A DNA stretch of 64,000 bases from NCBI RefSeq assembly GCF_024362405.1, contig NZ_CP101454.1:3658001-3722000 (forward strand), in the 5' to 3' direction. The notes beneath the pieces are model-generated. The model did not search any database and had not been told where the DNA came from. It saw only the letters and a list, made by a program, of their open reading frames with translations. A program made the position numbers and the translations under genes. Shown here one piece after another: positions 28,992-37,326 of the stretch (its first letter is position 1; each line of letters starts with the position of its first letter). Origin of the DNA: Halorarius litoreus. GTDB lineage: Archaea > Halobacteriota > Halobacteria > Halobacteriales > Haloarculaceae.

Positions 28992-29534
28992 TCACAGCTC
29001 TAGCCTCGCGTGCACCGCCTCACAGTCGACCAGTAACGCCTTCTTCTTGTGTTCTACACCAGAGGCCGTCTGCACGTCCGTCGCTTCCCGCACTCGTACC
29101 CCCTCAAGTTCGACCGCCGCCTCGTCGATCAGGTCATACGCGTATCGCCGTGAAACACCGACACAGCCCTGAATTTCGCTAGCCGTCACCGCAACCGTCG
29201 ATGATTGTCCGCCCTGCTTGTTCTGTGCGAACATACAGATAGCTGCCAGCTTCTCCTCCTTCGTCGTCTTCGTGGCCCCGATATCTCCAAGCGCCGCCAG
29301 TTGCTTTTCGACGGCGTCGAGACGCTCACCGTGGGTCGCGACCTGCCCGTTGAACGCTCGGCCCGCATCCGGTAGTTCGCCAATTTCGTCGATCTCAGCA
29401 TCAACAACCGCCCGGACAGTCCCTTTTAACAGCGGAATGTCCCGGTTGACGGCTCCCGAGAGGCGGTCGGATAACTCCGCAACGGTCGCCTCTAGGTCGG
29501 CCACGCGCTCGCACAGTTCGTCCCCGTCCGTCAC
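28992..29534 (-). CDS. Coiled-coil and winged-helix protein of the provirus-like insert
   Basis: The 180-residue product has a heptad-like N-terminus (ELCERVADLEATVAELSDRL) and a C-terminal helix-turn-helix (VTASEIQGCVGVSRRYAYDLIDEA), so it is probably a dimeric DNA-binding protein. I chose the GTG at 29534 because it overlaps the upstream stop as GTGA, matching the coupling of the other genes in this operon; an ATG 39 nt upstream (29573) is possible. It is the last gene of a three-gene operon opposite the small winged-helix regulator at 30258. A repressor, replication or partition role is possible; none is proven. Confidence 0.65.
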   Translation of the reverse strand: MTDGDELCERVADLEATVAELSDRLSGAVNRDIPLLKGTVRAVVDAEIDEIGELPDAGRAFNGQVATHGERLDAVEKQLAALGDIGATKTTKEEKLAAICMFAQNKQGGQSSTVAVTASEIQGCVGVSRRYAYDLIDEAAVELEGVRVREATDVQTASGVEHKKKALLVDCEAVHARLEL

Positions 29535-29932
29535 GGCGTACTCCCCTCGCTCGGTAGACTGTACGCGAGACACTCAACCTCGGTCAAGCACAGCCGGTAC
29601 GTCCGAGTCCGCGGTATCGTACGTGTCCCGAGCCACGCCCGGGCAAGGAGTTCCGCGATGCCGAGTGTCGGAACGTGTAGTCGGCACGGGGCACAGTCGT
29701 CACAGTAACACCGACGAATGTCCCACTCGTCACGGTCCGCAACGCGATAGCCGTAGACTGTTACTGCCCGACCCTCCTCGAGGTCGTTCCCACATCTACT
29801 ACAGATGACGGGGGAGTTGGGTAATCCGACCGGCAGGCCAGTCAACACCTGCGTCGGCGACGCGAGGACCGGCCCACGATGCGTTCCATCGTCGCCGGGA
29901 CGTTCGCGATCACGCAGCCCCTCGTCCGTCAT
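29531..29932 (-). CDS. Small zinc-finger-like protein of the provirus-like insert
   Basis: The 133-residue protein has paired cysteines spaced as in a zinc ribbon: ICSRCGNDLEEG, then about 23 residues later RRCYCDDCAPC. The ribbon separates a Gly/Arg-rich N-terminus from a C-terminal helix (GIAELLARAWLG). Similar Cys-rich small proteins are frequent in haloarchaeal proviruses and plasmids; no function is known to me. It overlaps its neighbours by 4 nt on both sides (ATGA upstream, GTGA downstream), so the three genes are translated as a unit. Confidence 0.6.
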   Translation of the reverse strand: MTDEGLRDRERPGDDGTHRGPVLASPTQVLTGLPVGLPNSPVICSRCGNDLEEGRAVTVYGYRVADRDEWDIRRCYCDDCAPCRLHVPTLGIAELLARAWLGTRTIPRTRTYRLCLTEVECLAYSLPSEGSTP

Positions 29933-30075
29933 TCAGCTGTCCCTCCGTCGTACTCGCGGCCGGGATTGAAACATCCGAAACAAGGTAGGGTATCGCTCTC
30001 GGGCCCGTCGCACCAATCGTGTTCGCAGTCGGTACTCTCGGTAGTCTTTTCAGGTCGTCTCGTCGTAGTTGCCAT
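29929..30075 (-). CDS. Small Cys-rich protein of the provirus-like insert
   Basis: A 48-residue product with DCEHDWCDG and DTLPCFGCFNPG, that is CxxxxC and CxxC arrangements able to bind zinc. The start was set at ATG 30075 (MATTTRRPE) because ggagga lies about 8 nt upstream on the coding strand; an in-frame ATG at 30126 would give 65 residues. Its stop overlaps the next start (ATGA at 29929-29932), which supports a real gene despite its size. It is the first gene of the operon that faces the winged-helix regulator. Confidence 0.55.
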   Translation of the reverse strand: MATTTRRPEKTTESTDCEHDWCDGPESDTLPCFGCFNPGREYDGGTAE

Positions 30076-30180
30076 TGCTTCTGTCCTCCGTACAGAGGCG
30101 AGGGCGGTGTCTCCAGCACCGTCCATTCTATAGGATCCCCGCCTCGCTCGTAGCTAAGACAAGGAGGTGCAAGAAGTTTA

Positions 30181-30213
30181 CTGATGTAAGGCTACATTGT
30201 AAACATACATCAG
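30181..30213. promoter_or_regulatory. Inverted repeat, candidate operator between divergent regulator and operon
   Basis: CTGATGTA (30181-30188) and TACATCAG (30206-30213) are perfect reverse complements with a 17-nt spacer, and the spacer itself holds further TGTA/TACA half-sites (ctacattgtaaaca). It lies between the divergent genes starting at 30075 and 30258. This is the expected place for a regulator-binding site controlling both. Confidence 0.55.
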
Positions 30214-30257
30214 CAACCATACAAAATCAAGTACCACTGCGGACCACTTACCTTCAG

Positions 30258-30476
30258 ATGGTAGACATCCGGCTCAGCGAGACTGATAATGCCATTCTAA
30301 GTCTGCTCGCAGAGGGACGTAACGTCCCGGCTAACATCGCAGATGAGCTGGACTTCACTCGGCAGTACGTTCAACAGCGGCTGAAAAGGATGGAAGAACA
30401 CGGCATCGTCCAGAATATTGGTCGGGGCGTCTACGAAATCGTCGAAGACCCTCGTGACTCGATGGACACGGGCTAA
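30258..30476 (+). CDS. Small winged-helix DNA-binding regulator
   Basis: The 72-residue protein is almost entirely a winged helix: LSETDNAILSLLAEGRNVPAN, the recognition region DELDFTRQYVQQRLKRMEE, then the wing HGIVQNIGRGVYEIVED. Homologues of this compact type accompany haloarchaeal proviruses. The ATG at 30258 was chosen because the fold starts there and the upstream frame reads through the operator-like repeat. By position it probably represses the divergent three-gene operon and itself. It converges with the large terminase gene. Confidence 0.8.
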   Translation: MVDIRLSETDNAILSLLAEGRNVPANIADELDFTRQYVQQRLKRMEEHGIVQNIGRGVYEIVEDPRDSMDTG

Positions 30477-30537
30477 ATTGATGGACCTCCAATAGATCGA
30501 CCACACGTGAGCGAACTTCTGTGGGCGCCCGTTCGAA

Positions 30538-32037
30538 CTACCACGTCGCACTTCTAACAGGGCGTCCGTTCCCCGCAGCGCCGACGCTGGCGTACCGAAG
30601 AGTGTCGAGGCAGTGATCCATCGCGCCAGTCGTCCCGACGTCTTCCTCCTTGTAGCTGTGGAACTCTCGGATGAGATGCTCACACCGGTCTGAGACGAGC
30701 AGCCCGACGCGCCCGTCGACCAGCTCGACCTCCGACTCGGTCTCGGTACCCGCCGTCGACCCCCACGTAGCGCTTAGAGGCTCAGCAATCGGCCGAGCCC
30801 CGTCGAACTCGAGCCGACGTCGAACCTCCGCGATGCCCGTATCGAGGTCCTTCATCGCTGGCTCGGCGGTGAGACCCGCCCGCCGAAGCTGGTCGATGTG
30901 GTCGGGGAAGTGGTCGGCGTAGATCGTCCCGGAGGGTCTACCCTCGAGCCATGCGATGGCATCGTCGATGTGCGATTTGCGTTCATAATACTCGTCGAGG
31001 ACAACGAGCTGGTCGTAGCCAGTCTTGCCGACCTCAAGAACGACTCGGGGGGCGCTCCATCCGGCATCGTACCCGTAGACGCGCCAGTCGTCGACGACGA
31101 GCGATTCGGCCTGAGCGTGTGGGATGACGTGGTCGGCCCGCGTGAACCCATCGTACACGAGGCCAGTCGCGGCGCCGAACCCGCCATGCAGTGCCTGATC
31201 CTCCCGGGTGGTCCCGCCGTACTGGCGTTCGAACCGGGCTTTATCTCCCTCATCGAGATACGGGTTATCGAGCGTCGATGCTCGAATGACCTCGATGGAG
31301 AGCCCGATCGGATCACCAGCTATATCTTGACGTTGCTCGAGGATTTCCCATGCCTCGTTGTAACCGTTCCCGGTGAGCGTCCAGCACATCACCTTCGGGC
31401 CGTCGACCCCGCGGAGCCGCCCGCCGAGCATCTCAAGGAGTTTATGCAGGTTCGACGCATAGTGACTGGGTTCATCCAGCCAAATCGCCCCAAACTCCGC
31501 GCCGGCGGTCCGCGACCAGCTATCGGCACTCCCGAGGAGGATCTCCGAGCCGTTGATGAGTGTCAGCCGGTGTTCCGACTTGTTGTAGTCCGCTACGATA
31601 GGTGAGGTCTCCGGACCACTGAACGACGACGTGACGCGGTCGGTCTGCTCGCCGGGTAACTGGCTGAACAGCACTCGGAACGTCGTGTCGCGGGCCTTCG
31701 TGAAGTCGACACCAATCGCGAGGAAGCGACTCCCGGGATGGGCAAGCGCCTGGGCGATGAGCCAGCGTGCGCCGATGATGCTCTTGCCCGCCCCGTACCC
31801 GCCGAGGAACGCGACGATGTCGTTCCCCGCATCGAGTGCGTCGAGACACGCCTGCTGGGCCGCCCAGACATCGTACGTGAGCGTTTCCGAACTGGGGTCG
31901 TAGCGGATTCCATCGGGCCGACCCGTGGGATGGGCCTCATCCCACTCGACGGCCACGTCGGTCGGCGCCTCGGGAGACGTGGCGTCTTCCAGTCGCTCGA
32001 TTCCGCGCTCGATCTCACGCTTTGTCGGCCGGCTCAT
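30538..32037 (-). CDS. Terminase large subunit (DNA-packaging ATPase/nuclease)
   Basis: The 499-residue protein has both terminase halves. The ATPase has Walker A GGYGAGKS (about residues 79-86), Walker B IWLDEP (about 185-190) and a coupling motif WTLTGNG. The RNase H-like nuclease has acidic residues at GYDAGW (D324), YADHFPDH (D375) and MDHCLDTLRY (D474). Nothing essential looks lost. Terminases cut and pump viral DNA into capsids. The start is ATG 32037 (MSRPTK), which overlaps by ATGA the stop of a 22-codon micro-ORF. Upstream are a TerS-like gene and an Orc1/Cdc6 gene. No portal, protease or capsid gene follows; downstream is the convergent regulator. Confidence 0.9.
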   Translation of the reverse strand: MSRPTKREIERGIERLEDATSPEAPTDVAVEWDEAHPTGRPDGIRYDPSSETLTYDVWAAQQACLDALDAGNDIVAFLGGYGAGKSIIGARWLIAQALAHPGSRFLAIGVDFTKARDTTFRVLFSQLPGEQTDRVTSSFSGPETSPIVADYNKSEHRLTLINGSEILLGSADSWSRTAGAEFGAIWLDEPSHYASNLHKLLEMLGGRLRGVDGPKVMCWTLTGNGYNEAWEILEQRQDIAGDPIGLSIEVIRASTLDNPYLDEGDKARFERQYGGTTREDQALHGGFGAATGLVYDGFTRADHVIPHAQAESLVVDDWRVYGYDAGWSAPRVVLEVGKTGYDQLVVLDEYYERKSHIDDAIAWLEGRPSGTIYADHFPDHIDQLRRAGLTAEPAMKDLDTGIAEVRRRLEFDGARPIAEPLSATWGSTAGTETESEVELVDGRVGLLVSDRCEHLIREFHSYKEEDVGTTGAMDHCLDTLRYASVGAAGNGRPVRSATW

Positions 32038-32102
32038 TGCGAACCTCGCGATCTGATTCTGTCGCCACGGGCTCCGGGCTTCTTCGGGTTCGACATCGTC
32101 AT
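32034..32102 (-). CDS. 22-residue basic micro-ORF bridging the TerS-like and TerL genes
   Basis: A 22-codon frame (begins MTMSNPKKPGARGD, ends RGSQ) starts at 32102 by ATGA overlap with the stop of the upstream 100-residue gene. It ends by ATGA overlap with the terminase start. Exact overlap at both ends is unlikely by chance and suggests a translated coupling peptide or small protein. The product is strongly basic in a proteome that is otherwise acidic, so nucleic-acid binding is possible. The alternative is that it only relays ribosomes. Confidence 0.5.
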   Translation of the reverse strand: MTMSNPKKPGARGDRIRSRGSQ

Positions 32103-32401
32103 TTATCCCCCCGAAGCTCGGCGGCCTCCTCGAACAGCTCGAGGCGTTCGGCCATCTCGTCGAGGTCGGCATCGGAATTGAGCTGCTGGATCCGCCTGGC
32201 GAGGACGGCCTGAGTCTTGATCCACTTGATGAGGAGTCGCTCCTCCGCAGGCGTCTTGGGATCGCTGGCGTCGATTCGGGCCTGTACGGTGCGCATCGTG
32301 CGGGTGAGCATCGCTTGGAGTTCCTCGCGGTCGGCTATCTCTGCCGTCTTCGTCTCGACGGCAAGTGCCTCCGTTTCATCATCTTCGCGCATATTCGACA
32401 C
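32099..32401 (-). CDS. Small helical protein upstream of terminase, possible small terminase subunit
   Basis: The 100-residue acidic protein is predicted all-helical and includes EELQAMLTRTMRTVQARIDA and KTPAEERLLIKWIKTQAVLARRIQQL. Its position directly before the large terminase gene is where viral small subunits (TerS) normally lie, and its size fits, but I see no helix-turn-helix DNA-recognition segment. The assignment is therefore from context. It lies 41 nt after the orc1/cdc6 stop and is coupled to the micro-ORF by ATGA. The start could also be the ATG of MREDDE, 9 nt downstream. Confidence 0.6.
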   Translation of the reverse strand: MSNMREDDETEALAVETKTAEIADREELQAMLTRTMRTVQARIDASDPKTPAEERLLIKWIKTQAVLARRIQQLNSDADLDEMAERLELFEEAAELRGDK

Positions 32402-32442
32402 CCCTCAGCGAGCGGCTGGCTAAAGTGTGTCCCTCCACGGCG

Positions 32443-33645
32443 TTACGATGGTGCGCGACGCTTTCGCTCTACGGCGCGGTCGGCCTGGGCGATTCGGACC
32501 CACTCGGGGTCGAACGTCGTTTTGACCTGCTTGACGCGACCGTCTCGTCCCCGTGAGTCGATCCACGTCTCGACTAAACCCATCGTCTCCAGTTCGCGCA
32601 CCACGTCACGAACCGCCCGCTTGCTGAGTGATACGCCCTCCCGAGCGAGTATTTCGTGTAGTACCGCCGTCGTTACCGGCTGGACGATAGAGCCACGACC
32701 ATCGCGCCGTACGACCATCGCCGTCAACGCGTACATATGATTCAGCGGAATCGCCTCGAGCTTCTCGAGGACCGCCTCCTTCTCCGTAGCCTCGAGATTC
32801 GCCGTCACACACTCCGGTGTCACGACATCGAGCCCGCGGTCGTTCGCGGTCTCGCCGGCGTGCCGGAAGAGCGTGAGCGCCTTTCGGGCGTCGCCCCAGC
32901 GGTTCGCGGCTTCGCGGACACCGAGCTCGATCGCTGTCTCTGCAATCGCGCCCTCACCGAACGCCCGCCGTAACCTCGGACGAAGAATCGCCTCGAGTTC
33001 AGCGGCGTCGTACGGGCCGAAGAACACCTCCTCACCGCTCATGGCGCTCCCGACGCGGCTATCGACCCGGAGGTCGACCTCCAACAGCTGGTTACTGAGG
33101 AGCCAGACGGAGAGGCCGATCTCCCGCTCGAGTCTCTTCTCGCCGCGAAACAGCCGGTAGAAGAACTCGTTGGGGTCGTAATTCGAGTCGTAACCGACGT
33201 GGTCGATCTCGTCGAGTAGCAGCACCGTCCACGGTGGGTACGCCTCGAGTGCCGCCCAGATGCCGTCGAAGACGCCATCGAGTCCCTCGTAGGCTCCCTT
33301 CCGTTCGCCGGTGAGTTCGACGAGAATCTCGTTCGCCGCACTGAACACCGTGCGACACTCCTTGAGATTCACGTACTCGACGGCGAGGTCGTCGCAGCGC
33401 GCGGCGAACTCCTCGCACACCCGTCGGGTCGTGAGCGTCTTGCCCGTGCCGGGCGGCCCGTGGACGGCGACCGTCGTCGGCAGATAGCCGTCGTGCACGC
33501 CGTTGAGGATAGTCGCGAGCCGGCGCTCCTGGGCGTCGCGAGCGACGATTTCCTGCGCAGCGGCCAACGGATCGAGCGCCCGTTTGTCGGCGAACACGCT
33601 CGTCGCCGCGCGGGTCTCGTCGAACAGGTCGTCGTACTTGCTCAT
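32443..33645 (-). CDS. Orc1/Cdc6-family replication initiator
   Basis: The 400-residue AAA+ ATPase has Walker A GPPGTGKT (63-70), Walker B LLLDEIDH (143-149), a sensor-1 region (SVWLLSNQLLEVDL), a sensor-2 Arg region (RWGDARKALTLF) and a C-terminal winged helix (SLSKRAVRDVVRELETMGLV). Archaeal Orc1/Cdc6 proteins bind origin recognition boxes next to their own gene. An ORB-like element lies just upstream. Haloarchaeal plasmids and proviruses carry divergent copies for their own replication. Co-orientation with terminase genes suggests it belongs to the inserted element. Confidence 0.9.
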   Translation of the reverse strand: MSKYDDLFDETRAATSVFADKRALDPLAAAQEIVARDAQERRLATILNGVHDGYLPTTVAVHGPPGTGKTLTTRRVCEEFAARCDDLAVEYVNLKECRTVFSAANEILVELTGERKGAYEGLDGVFDGIWAALEAYPPWTVLLLDEIDHVGYDSNYDPNEFFYRLFRGEKRLEREIGLSVWLLSNQLLEVDLRVDSRVGSAMSGEEVFFGPYDAAELEAILRPRLRRAFGEGAIAETAIELGVREAANRWGDARKALTLFRHAGETANDRGLDVVTPECVTANLEATEKEAVLEKLEAIPLNHMYALTAMVVRRDGRGSIVQPVTTAVLHEILAREGVSLSKRAVRDVVRELETMGLVETWIDSRGRDGRVKQVKTTFDPEWVRIAQADRAVERKRRAPS

Positions 33646-33651
33646 GACGCA

Positions 33652-33714
33652 GTTCCAGCGGAACTACGACTGTGTATGGGGTCGGCGAAGATAACCCCCC
33701 GCTTACCCGGGGGG
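33652..33714. other. Candidate replication origin (ORB-like element and G/C hairpin) upstream of orc1/cdc6
   Basis: The inverted core gttccagcggaac (33652-33664) is followed 13 nt later by a G-run (33678-33681), which resembles the core plus G-string layout of haloarchaeal origin recognition boxes. Next, cccccc (33695-33700) and gggggg (33709-33714) can pair as a hairpin. Only one ORB-like copy was found by eye, and there is no long AT-rich unwinding region in this 130-nt gap. Function as an origin is therefore tentative. Confidence 0.35.
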
Positions 33715-33779
33715 GCACTCGATACCTCACACAAACCGAGAAATCTGGTAGTGGGACCGTCTCTCCAGCCCGTCCCGAA

Positions 33780-34712
33780 CTAAACGCGCTCGGCGAAGTA
33801 CCCGACCGACCGTTCTAAACCATCTCGCAAGCCGACATCCGGCTCCCACCCGACCTCTGACTTCGCCTTCGAGATATCGGGGCGCCGGACCTTCGGGTCC
33901 TGCGGCGGCAGTTCCTCGTACGTGATCCCACTCTCGCTGCCAACTAGCTCAATCACCAGCTCCGCTAGCTCGAGAATCGACCGCTCGTCGGGATTCCCAA
34001 TGTTCACGGGCGTATCCACACCCGACTCCAACAAGGAAACCAGGCCGTCGATCATATCGTCGACGTAGCAGAAACTCCGTGTCTGCGAGCCGTCGCCGTA
34101 CACCGTTAGGTCACGCCCCGTGAGCGCCTGCTTCATGAAATTCGGGATGACGCGTCCGTCATCCAAGCGCATCCGCGGCCCGTACGTATTGAAGATACGC
34201 GCGACGCGCACGTCCATGTCGTGTTCGTCACGATACGCCCGGACGATGGCCTCGCCGTAGCGTTTGGATTCGTCGTAACACGACCGCGGCCCGTACGAGT
34301 CGACGTTCCCCCGATACGACTCCGGCTGCGGGTTGACTTCAGGGTCACCGTACACTTCGCTCGTCGAGGTGAAGAAGTAGGTCGCGTCCTTCTCCTTCGC
34401 CAAGCCGAGGGTCTTGTGCGTCCCGAGTGCCCCCACTTTCAGCGTCTTGATGGGGTATTCGCGGTAGAACACCGGCGACGCCAAGCTGGCGAGGTGCATG
34501 ACAGCATCCAGCTCACCCTTCACGTGGATGAACTCGGTGACATCGTGGTCGTAGTAGGAGAACCGGTCGTTGTACATCGCGTCTTCGAGATTGTCACCGG
34601 TCCCACTCACGCGGTTGTCCATCCCGATGACCTCGTGTCCCTCGGCCAAGAGCGAATCACAGAGGTGACTGCCGAGGAATCCAGCCGCACCCGTAACGAG
34701 AATCCGGCTCAC
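33780..34712 (-). CDS. UDP-glucuronate decarboxylase-like sugar epimerase (UDP-xylose synthase type)
   Basis: The 310-residue extended SDR has GAAGFLGSH (8-16), [10 protein letters not shown] (114-123) and the family hallmark [17 protein letters not shown] with catalytic Y146 and K150. The motif GPRxCYDExKRxxE is characteristic of UXS enzymes, which convert UDP-glucuronate to UDP-xylose. It overlaps the aglF-like gene upstream by 4 nt (ATGA). Together with that uridylyltransferase and the divergent UDP-glucose dehydrogenase it completes a path from glucose-1-phosphate to UDP-glucuronate and UDP-xylose. Substrate specificity is inferred from motif and context. Confidence 0.85.
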   Translation of the reverse strand: MSRILVTGAAGFLGSHLCDSLLAEGHEVIGMDNRVSGTGDNLEDAMYNDRFSYYDHDVTEFIHVKGELDAVMHLASLASPVFYREYPIKTLKVGALGTHKTLGLAKEKDATYFFTSTSEVYGDPEVNPQPESYRGNVDSYGPRSCYDESKRYGEAIVRAYRDEHDMDVRVARIFNTYGPRMRLDDGRVIPNFMKQALTGRDLTVYGDGSQTRSFCYVDDMIDGLVSLLESGVDTPVNIGNPDERSILELAELVIELVGSESGITYEELPPQDPKVRRPDISKAKSEVGWEPDVGLRDGLERSVGYFAERV

Positions 34713-35587
34713 CGAGACACCTCGTCGGCGTACTGTCCCACGAGTTCCGCGACGGCCTCGTTCATCTCTCCGTCGTCGTGGTGTAGCGCCATCTCGATAT
34801 TCGCCTGCAGCCAGCTCGGGATGTTCCCGATGTCGTAACGATCACCGTCAAGTTCGACGCCACGCACCGACTCTAGTTGCCGAATCGCATCCGTCAACTG
34901 CAGTTCGCCGTCGACACCCATTTCGGTCTTTTCGAGTCGGTCGAAAATCTCAGAAGTAAATACGTATCGACCCGTAATCGCGAGGTTCGACGGCGCCTCG
35001 TCCTGTGGCGGCTTCTCGACGAAGTCCTCGACCGCGAAACACTCCTCCTCTTCGCTCGCCCCACCGAGATCTGCAACGCCGTACTTCGGAACGTCCGCCC
35101 AAGGAACGCGTTCGAGTGACAGCACCGAGGATTCGTACTCCTCGGCGTAGTCGATAAGTGTCTTCGTGCATGGCGTCTCGTTTTCGATGATGGTGTCGCC
35201 AAGCAACAACGCGAACGGCTCGTCACCGACGTGTTTTCGAGCATACATCACCGCGTCGCCGAGTCCGTTGCGTTCCTTCTGCCGGACGTAGTGGATGTCG
35301 GCGAGGTCGGCGATGTCTTGGACTCGGTCCAGGCGGTCGATCTTCTCGTCAGCTTTGAGCTCCTCTTCAAGCTCGTACGACTTGTCGAAGTGCTGTTCGA
35401 TGGCCTGCTTCCCCCGCCCCGTGATGATGAGGATGTCGTCGATGCCGGCGTCGACGGCCTCCTCGACCACGTACTGGATCGTCGGCTTGTCGAGCACGGG
35501 CATCATCTCCTTCGGCTGGGCTTTCGTCACGGGCAAGAAGCGCGTGCCGAACCCCGCCGCAGGGATGACGGCTTTGGAGACGTCCAT
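34709..35587 (-). CDS. aglF: UTP--glucose-1-phosphate uridylyltransferase (GalU/AglF type)
   Basis: The 292-residue enzyme has the nucleotidyltransferase start [18 protein letters not shown] (6-23), [26 protein letters not shown] with the metal-binding Asp, and [19 protein letters not shown]. It makes UDP-glucose from UTP and glucose-1-phosphate. In Haloferax the homologue AglF provides UDP-glucose for N-glycosylation. It is the first gene of the operon with the UXS-like gene and is divergent, across 107 nt, from the UDP-glucose dehydrogenase gene that uses its product. Confidence 0.9.
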   Translation of the reverse strand: MDVSKAVIPAAGFGTRFLPVTKAQPKEMMPVLDKPTIQYVVEEAVDAGIDDILIITGRGKQAIEQHFDKSYELEEELKADEKIDRLDRVQDIADLADIHYVRQKERNGLGDAVMYARKHVGDEPFALLLGDTIIENETPCTKTLIDYAEEYESSVLSLERVPWADVPKYGVADLGGASEEEECFAVEDFVEKPPQDEAPSNLAITGRYVFTSEIFDRLEKTEMGVDGELQLTDAIRQLESVRGVELDGDRYDIGNIPSWLQANIEMALHHDDGEMNEAVAELVGQYADEVSR

Positions 35588-35694
35588 GGTGTGACTCCAA
35601 GTCGGCTGGGTAATACTTGTTATCCTTTCCTAGTGAGACGAACACGTTCGGCCGTATCCATACACTACTAGTAGCCGCCCCGTCATGACGGAGT

Positions 35695-36999
35695 ATGCAG
35701 CTCTCCGTCATCGGCAGCGGCTACGTCGGGACGACCATCGCCGCGTGCTTCGCTGACCTCGGCCACCAGGTCGTGAACGTCGATATCGACGAGGACATCG
35801 TCGCGACCATCAACGCGGGCGAGCCGCCTATCCACGAGGAGGGCCTGCCCGAACTCGTCGCCGAACACGCAGGCGAGAACGGCACCGGACGCCTCGAAGC
35901 GACGACCGACTACGACGCCATCCTCGACACGGATGCGACGTTCCTCTGTCTCCCGACGCCGCAGCACGACGACGGCCGCATCGACCTCTCCATCATGGAA
36001 GCGGGCGCCGAACAACTCGGCGAAACCCTCTCCACCAAGGACGACTGGCACACGGTCATCGTGAAGAGCACGGTCGTTCCGGGGTCGACTGAGGACGTCA
36101 TCACGCCCGCTATCGAGGCGGCGAGTGGCAAGCAGGCCGGCGAAACGTTTGGCGTCGGGATGAACCCCGAATTCCTGCGTGAAGGCACCGCTGTCCACGA
36201 CTTCCTCGATCCCGATAAGGTCGTTCTCGGCGCCGACGACGACCGAGCGCTCGAGGACATGCACGGCGTCTTCGACCCGCTCGTCGACCGCACGGACGCC
36301 CCAGTCGTCGAGACGAACACCCGCACCGCGGAAATGATCAAGTACGCCAACAACGGTTTCCTCGCGGCGAAGGTCAGCCTCATCAACGACATCGGGAACA
36401 TCTGCAAGGAGTTCGACATCGACGCCTACGAGGTCGCCGATGCAATCGGCCTCGACGACCGCATCGGCGAGCAGTTCCTCCGCTCGGGACTCGGTTGGGG
36501 GGGAAGTTGTTTCCCCAAAGATACAAATGCAATTATCCATGCAGCCACGGAAGCCGGCTACGAGCCGCCCATGCTCCAAGCCACGGTCGAGGTGAACGAC
36601 CTCCAGCCCCAGCGGTTCCTCTCGCTACTCGACGACCACGTCGACGTCGCGGACAAGCGTGTTGCGGTCCTCGGCCTCGCGTTCAAACCCGGCACCGACG
36701 ACGTGCGCAACTCGCGTGCGATTCCAGTCATCGACGGGCTGCACGACCGCGGTGCCGACGTCGTCGCGTACGACCCGGTCGCCACGGAGAACATGCAGCA
36801 ACACTTCCCCGAGCTCGCGTACGCGTCGAGTGCCGCCGAGGCCCTCGACGGGGCACACGCCGCGCTCGTCGTCACCGACTGGGACGAGTTCGCGACGCTC
36901 GACGAGGAGTTCGACACGATGGAGAATCCAGTGATCGTCGACGGGCGCCGCATCGTCGAGCCCCGTGAGGGGATCACCTACGAAGGCCTGACGTGGTAA
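35695..36999 (+). CDS. aglM: UDP-glucose 6-dehydrogenase (AglM type)
   Basis: The 434-residue protein has the NAD-binding GSGYVGT (7-13), the central [18 protein letters not shown] with the conserved Lys, the catalytic Cys272 in [11 protein letters not shown], and [14 protein letters not shown] in the C-terminal UDP-binding domain. It oxidises UDP-glucose twice to UDP-glucuronate using NAD. The Haloferax homologue AglM does this for S-layer N-glycans. It is divergent from aglF. The length matches the family and no defect is visible. Confidence 0.92.
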   Translation: MQLSVIGSGYVGTTIAACFADLGHQVVNVDIDEDIVATINAGEPPIHEEGLPELVAEHAGENGTGRLEATTDYDAILDTDATFLCLPTPQHDDGRIDLSIMEAGAEQLGETLSTKDDWHTVIVKSTVVPGSTEDVITPAIEAASGKQAGETFGVGMNPEFLREGTAVHDFLDPDKVVLGADDDRALEDMHGVFDPLVDRTDAPVVETNTRTAEMIKYANNGFLAAKVSLINDIGNICKEFDIDAYEVADAIGLDDRIGEQFLRSGLGWGGSCFPKDTNAIIHAATEAGYEPPMLQATVEVNDLQPQRFLSLLDDHVDVADKRVAVLGLAFKPGTDDVRNSRAIPVIDGLHDRGADVVAYDPVATENMQQHFPELAYASSAAEALDGAHAALVVTDWDEFATLDEEFDTMENPVIVDGRRIVEPREGITYEGLTW

Positions 37000-37326
37000 C
37001 GAAGCGATAGTTGTCTAGACGCCGGACGTACTCACACCACGTCGAGGGGAGCGGTTTTCTGCTCATCAAGGTCAGAGACTTGAGTCGCAACGTAGCAAAG
37101 AACGCACGCGGCGAATATCTCAGCAGAGGATACACCAAATTAGCGTATTTCAAAGTACCATACTTCAGAGTATGCGATTTTATCCGTGCTCGGACCGGGG
37201 GAGCAGCCATCCCCGACGGTGTCGCTTCCCTACCGTCGTTCGAGTAGGGCTACCTCGTCCGAATGGACCCGTTGGGCCGGTATCTCCCACATTCTCATTG
37301 CTGCCTCCAGCGAGTACGTTCGAACG
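37000..37326. other. Intergenic region after aglM
   Basis: About 330 nt with no supportable gene. A short palindrome (catacttcagagtatg, around 37160-37176) and a patch of AT-rich sequence near 37130-37180 may hold a promoter or terminator; nothing else was recognised. Confidence 0.4.
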
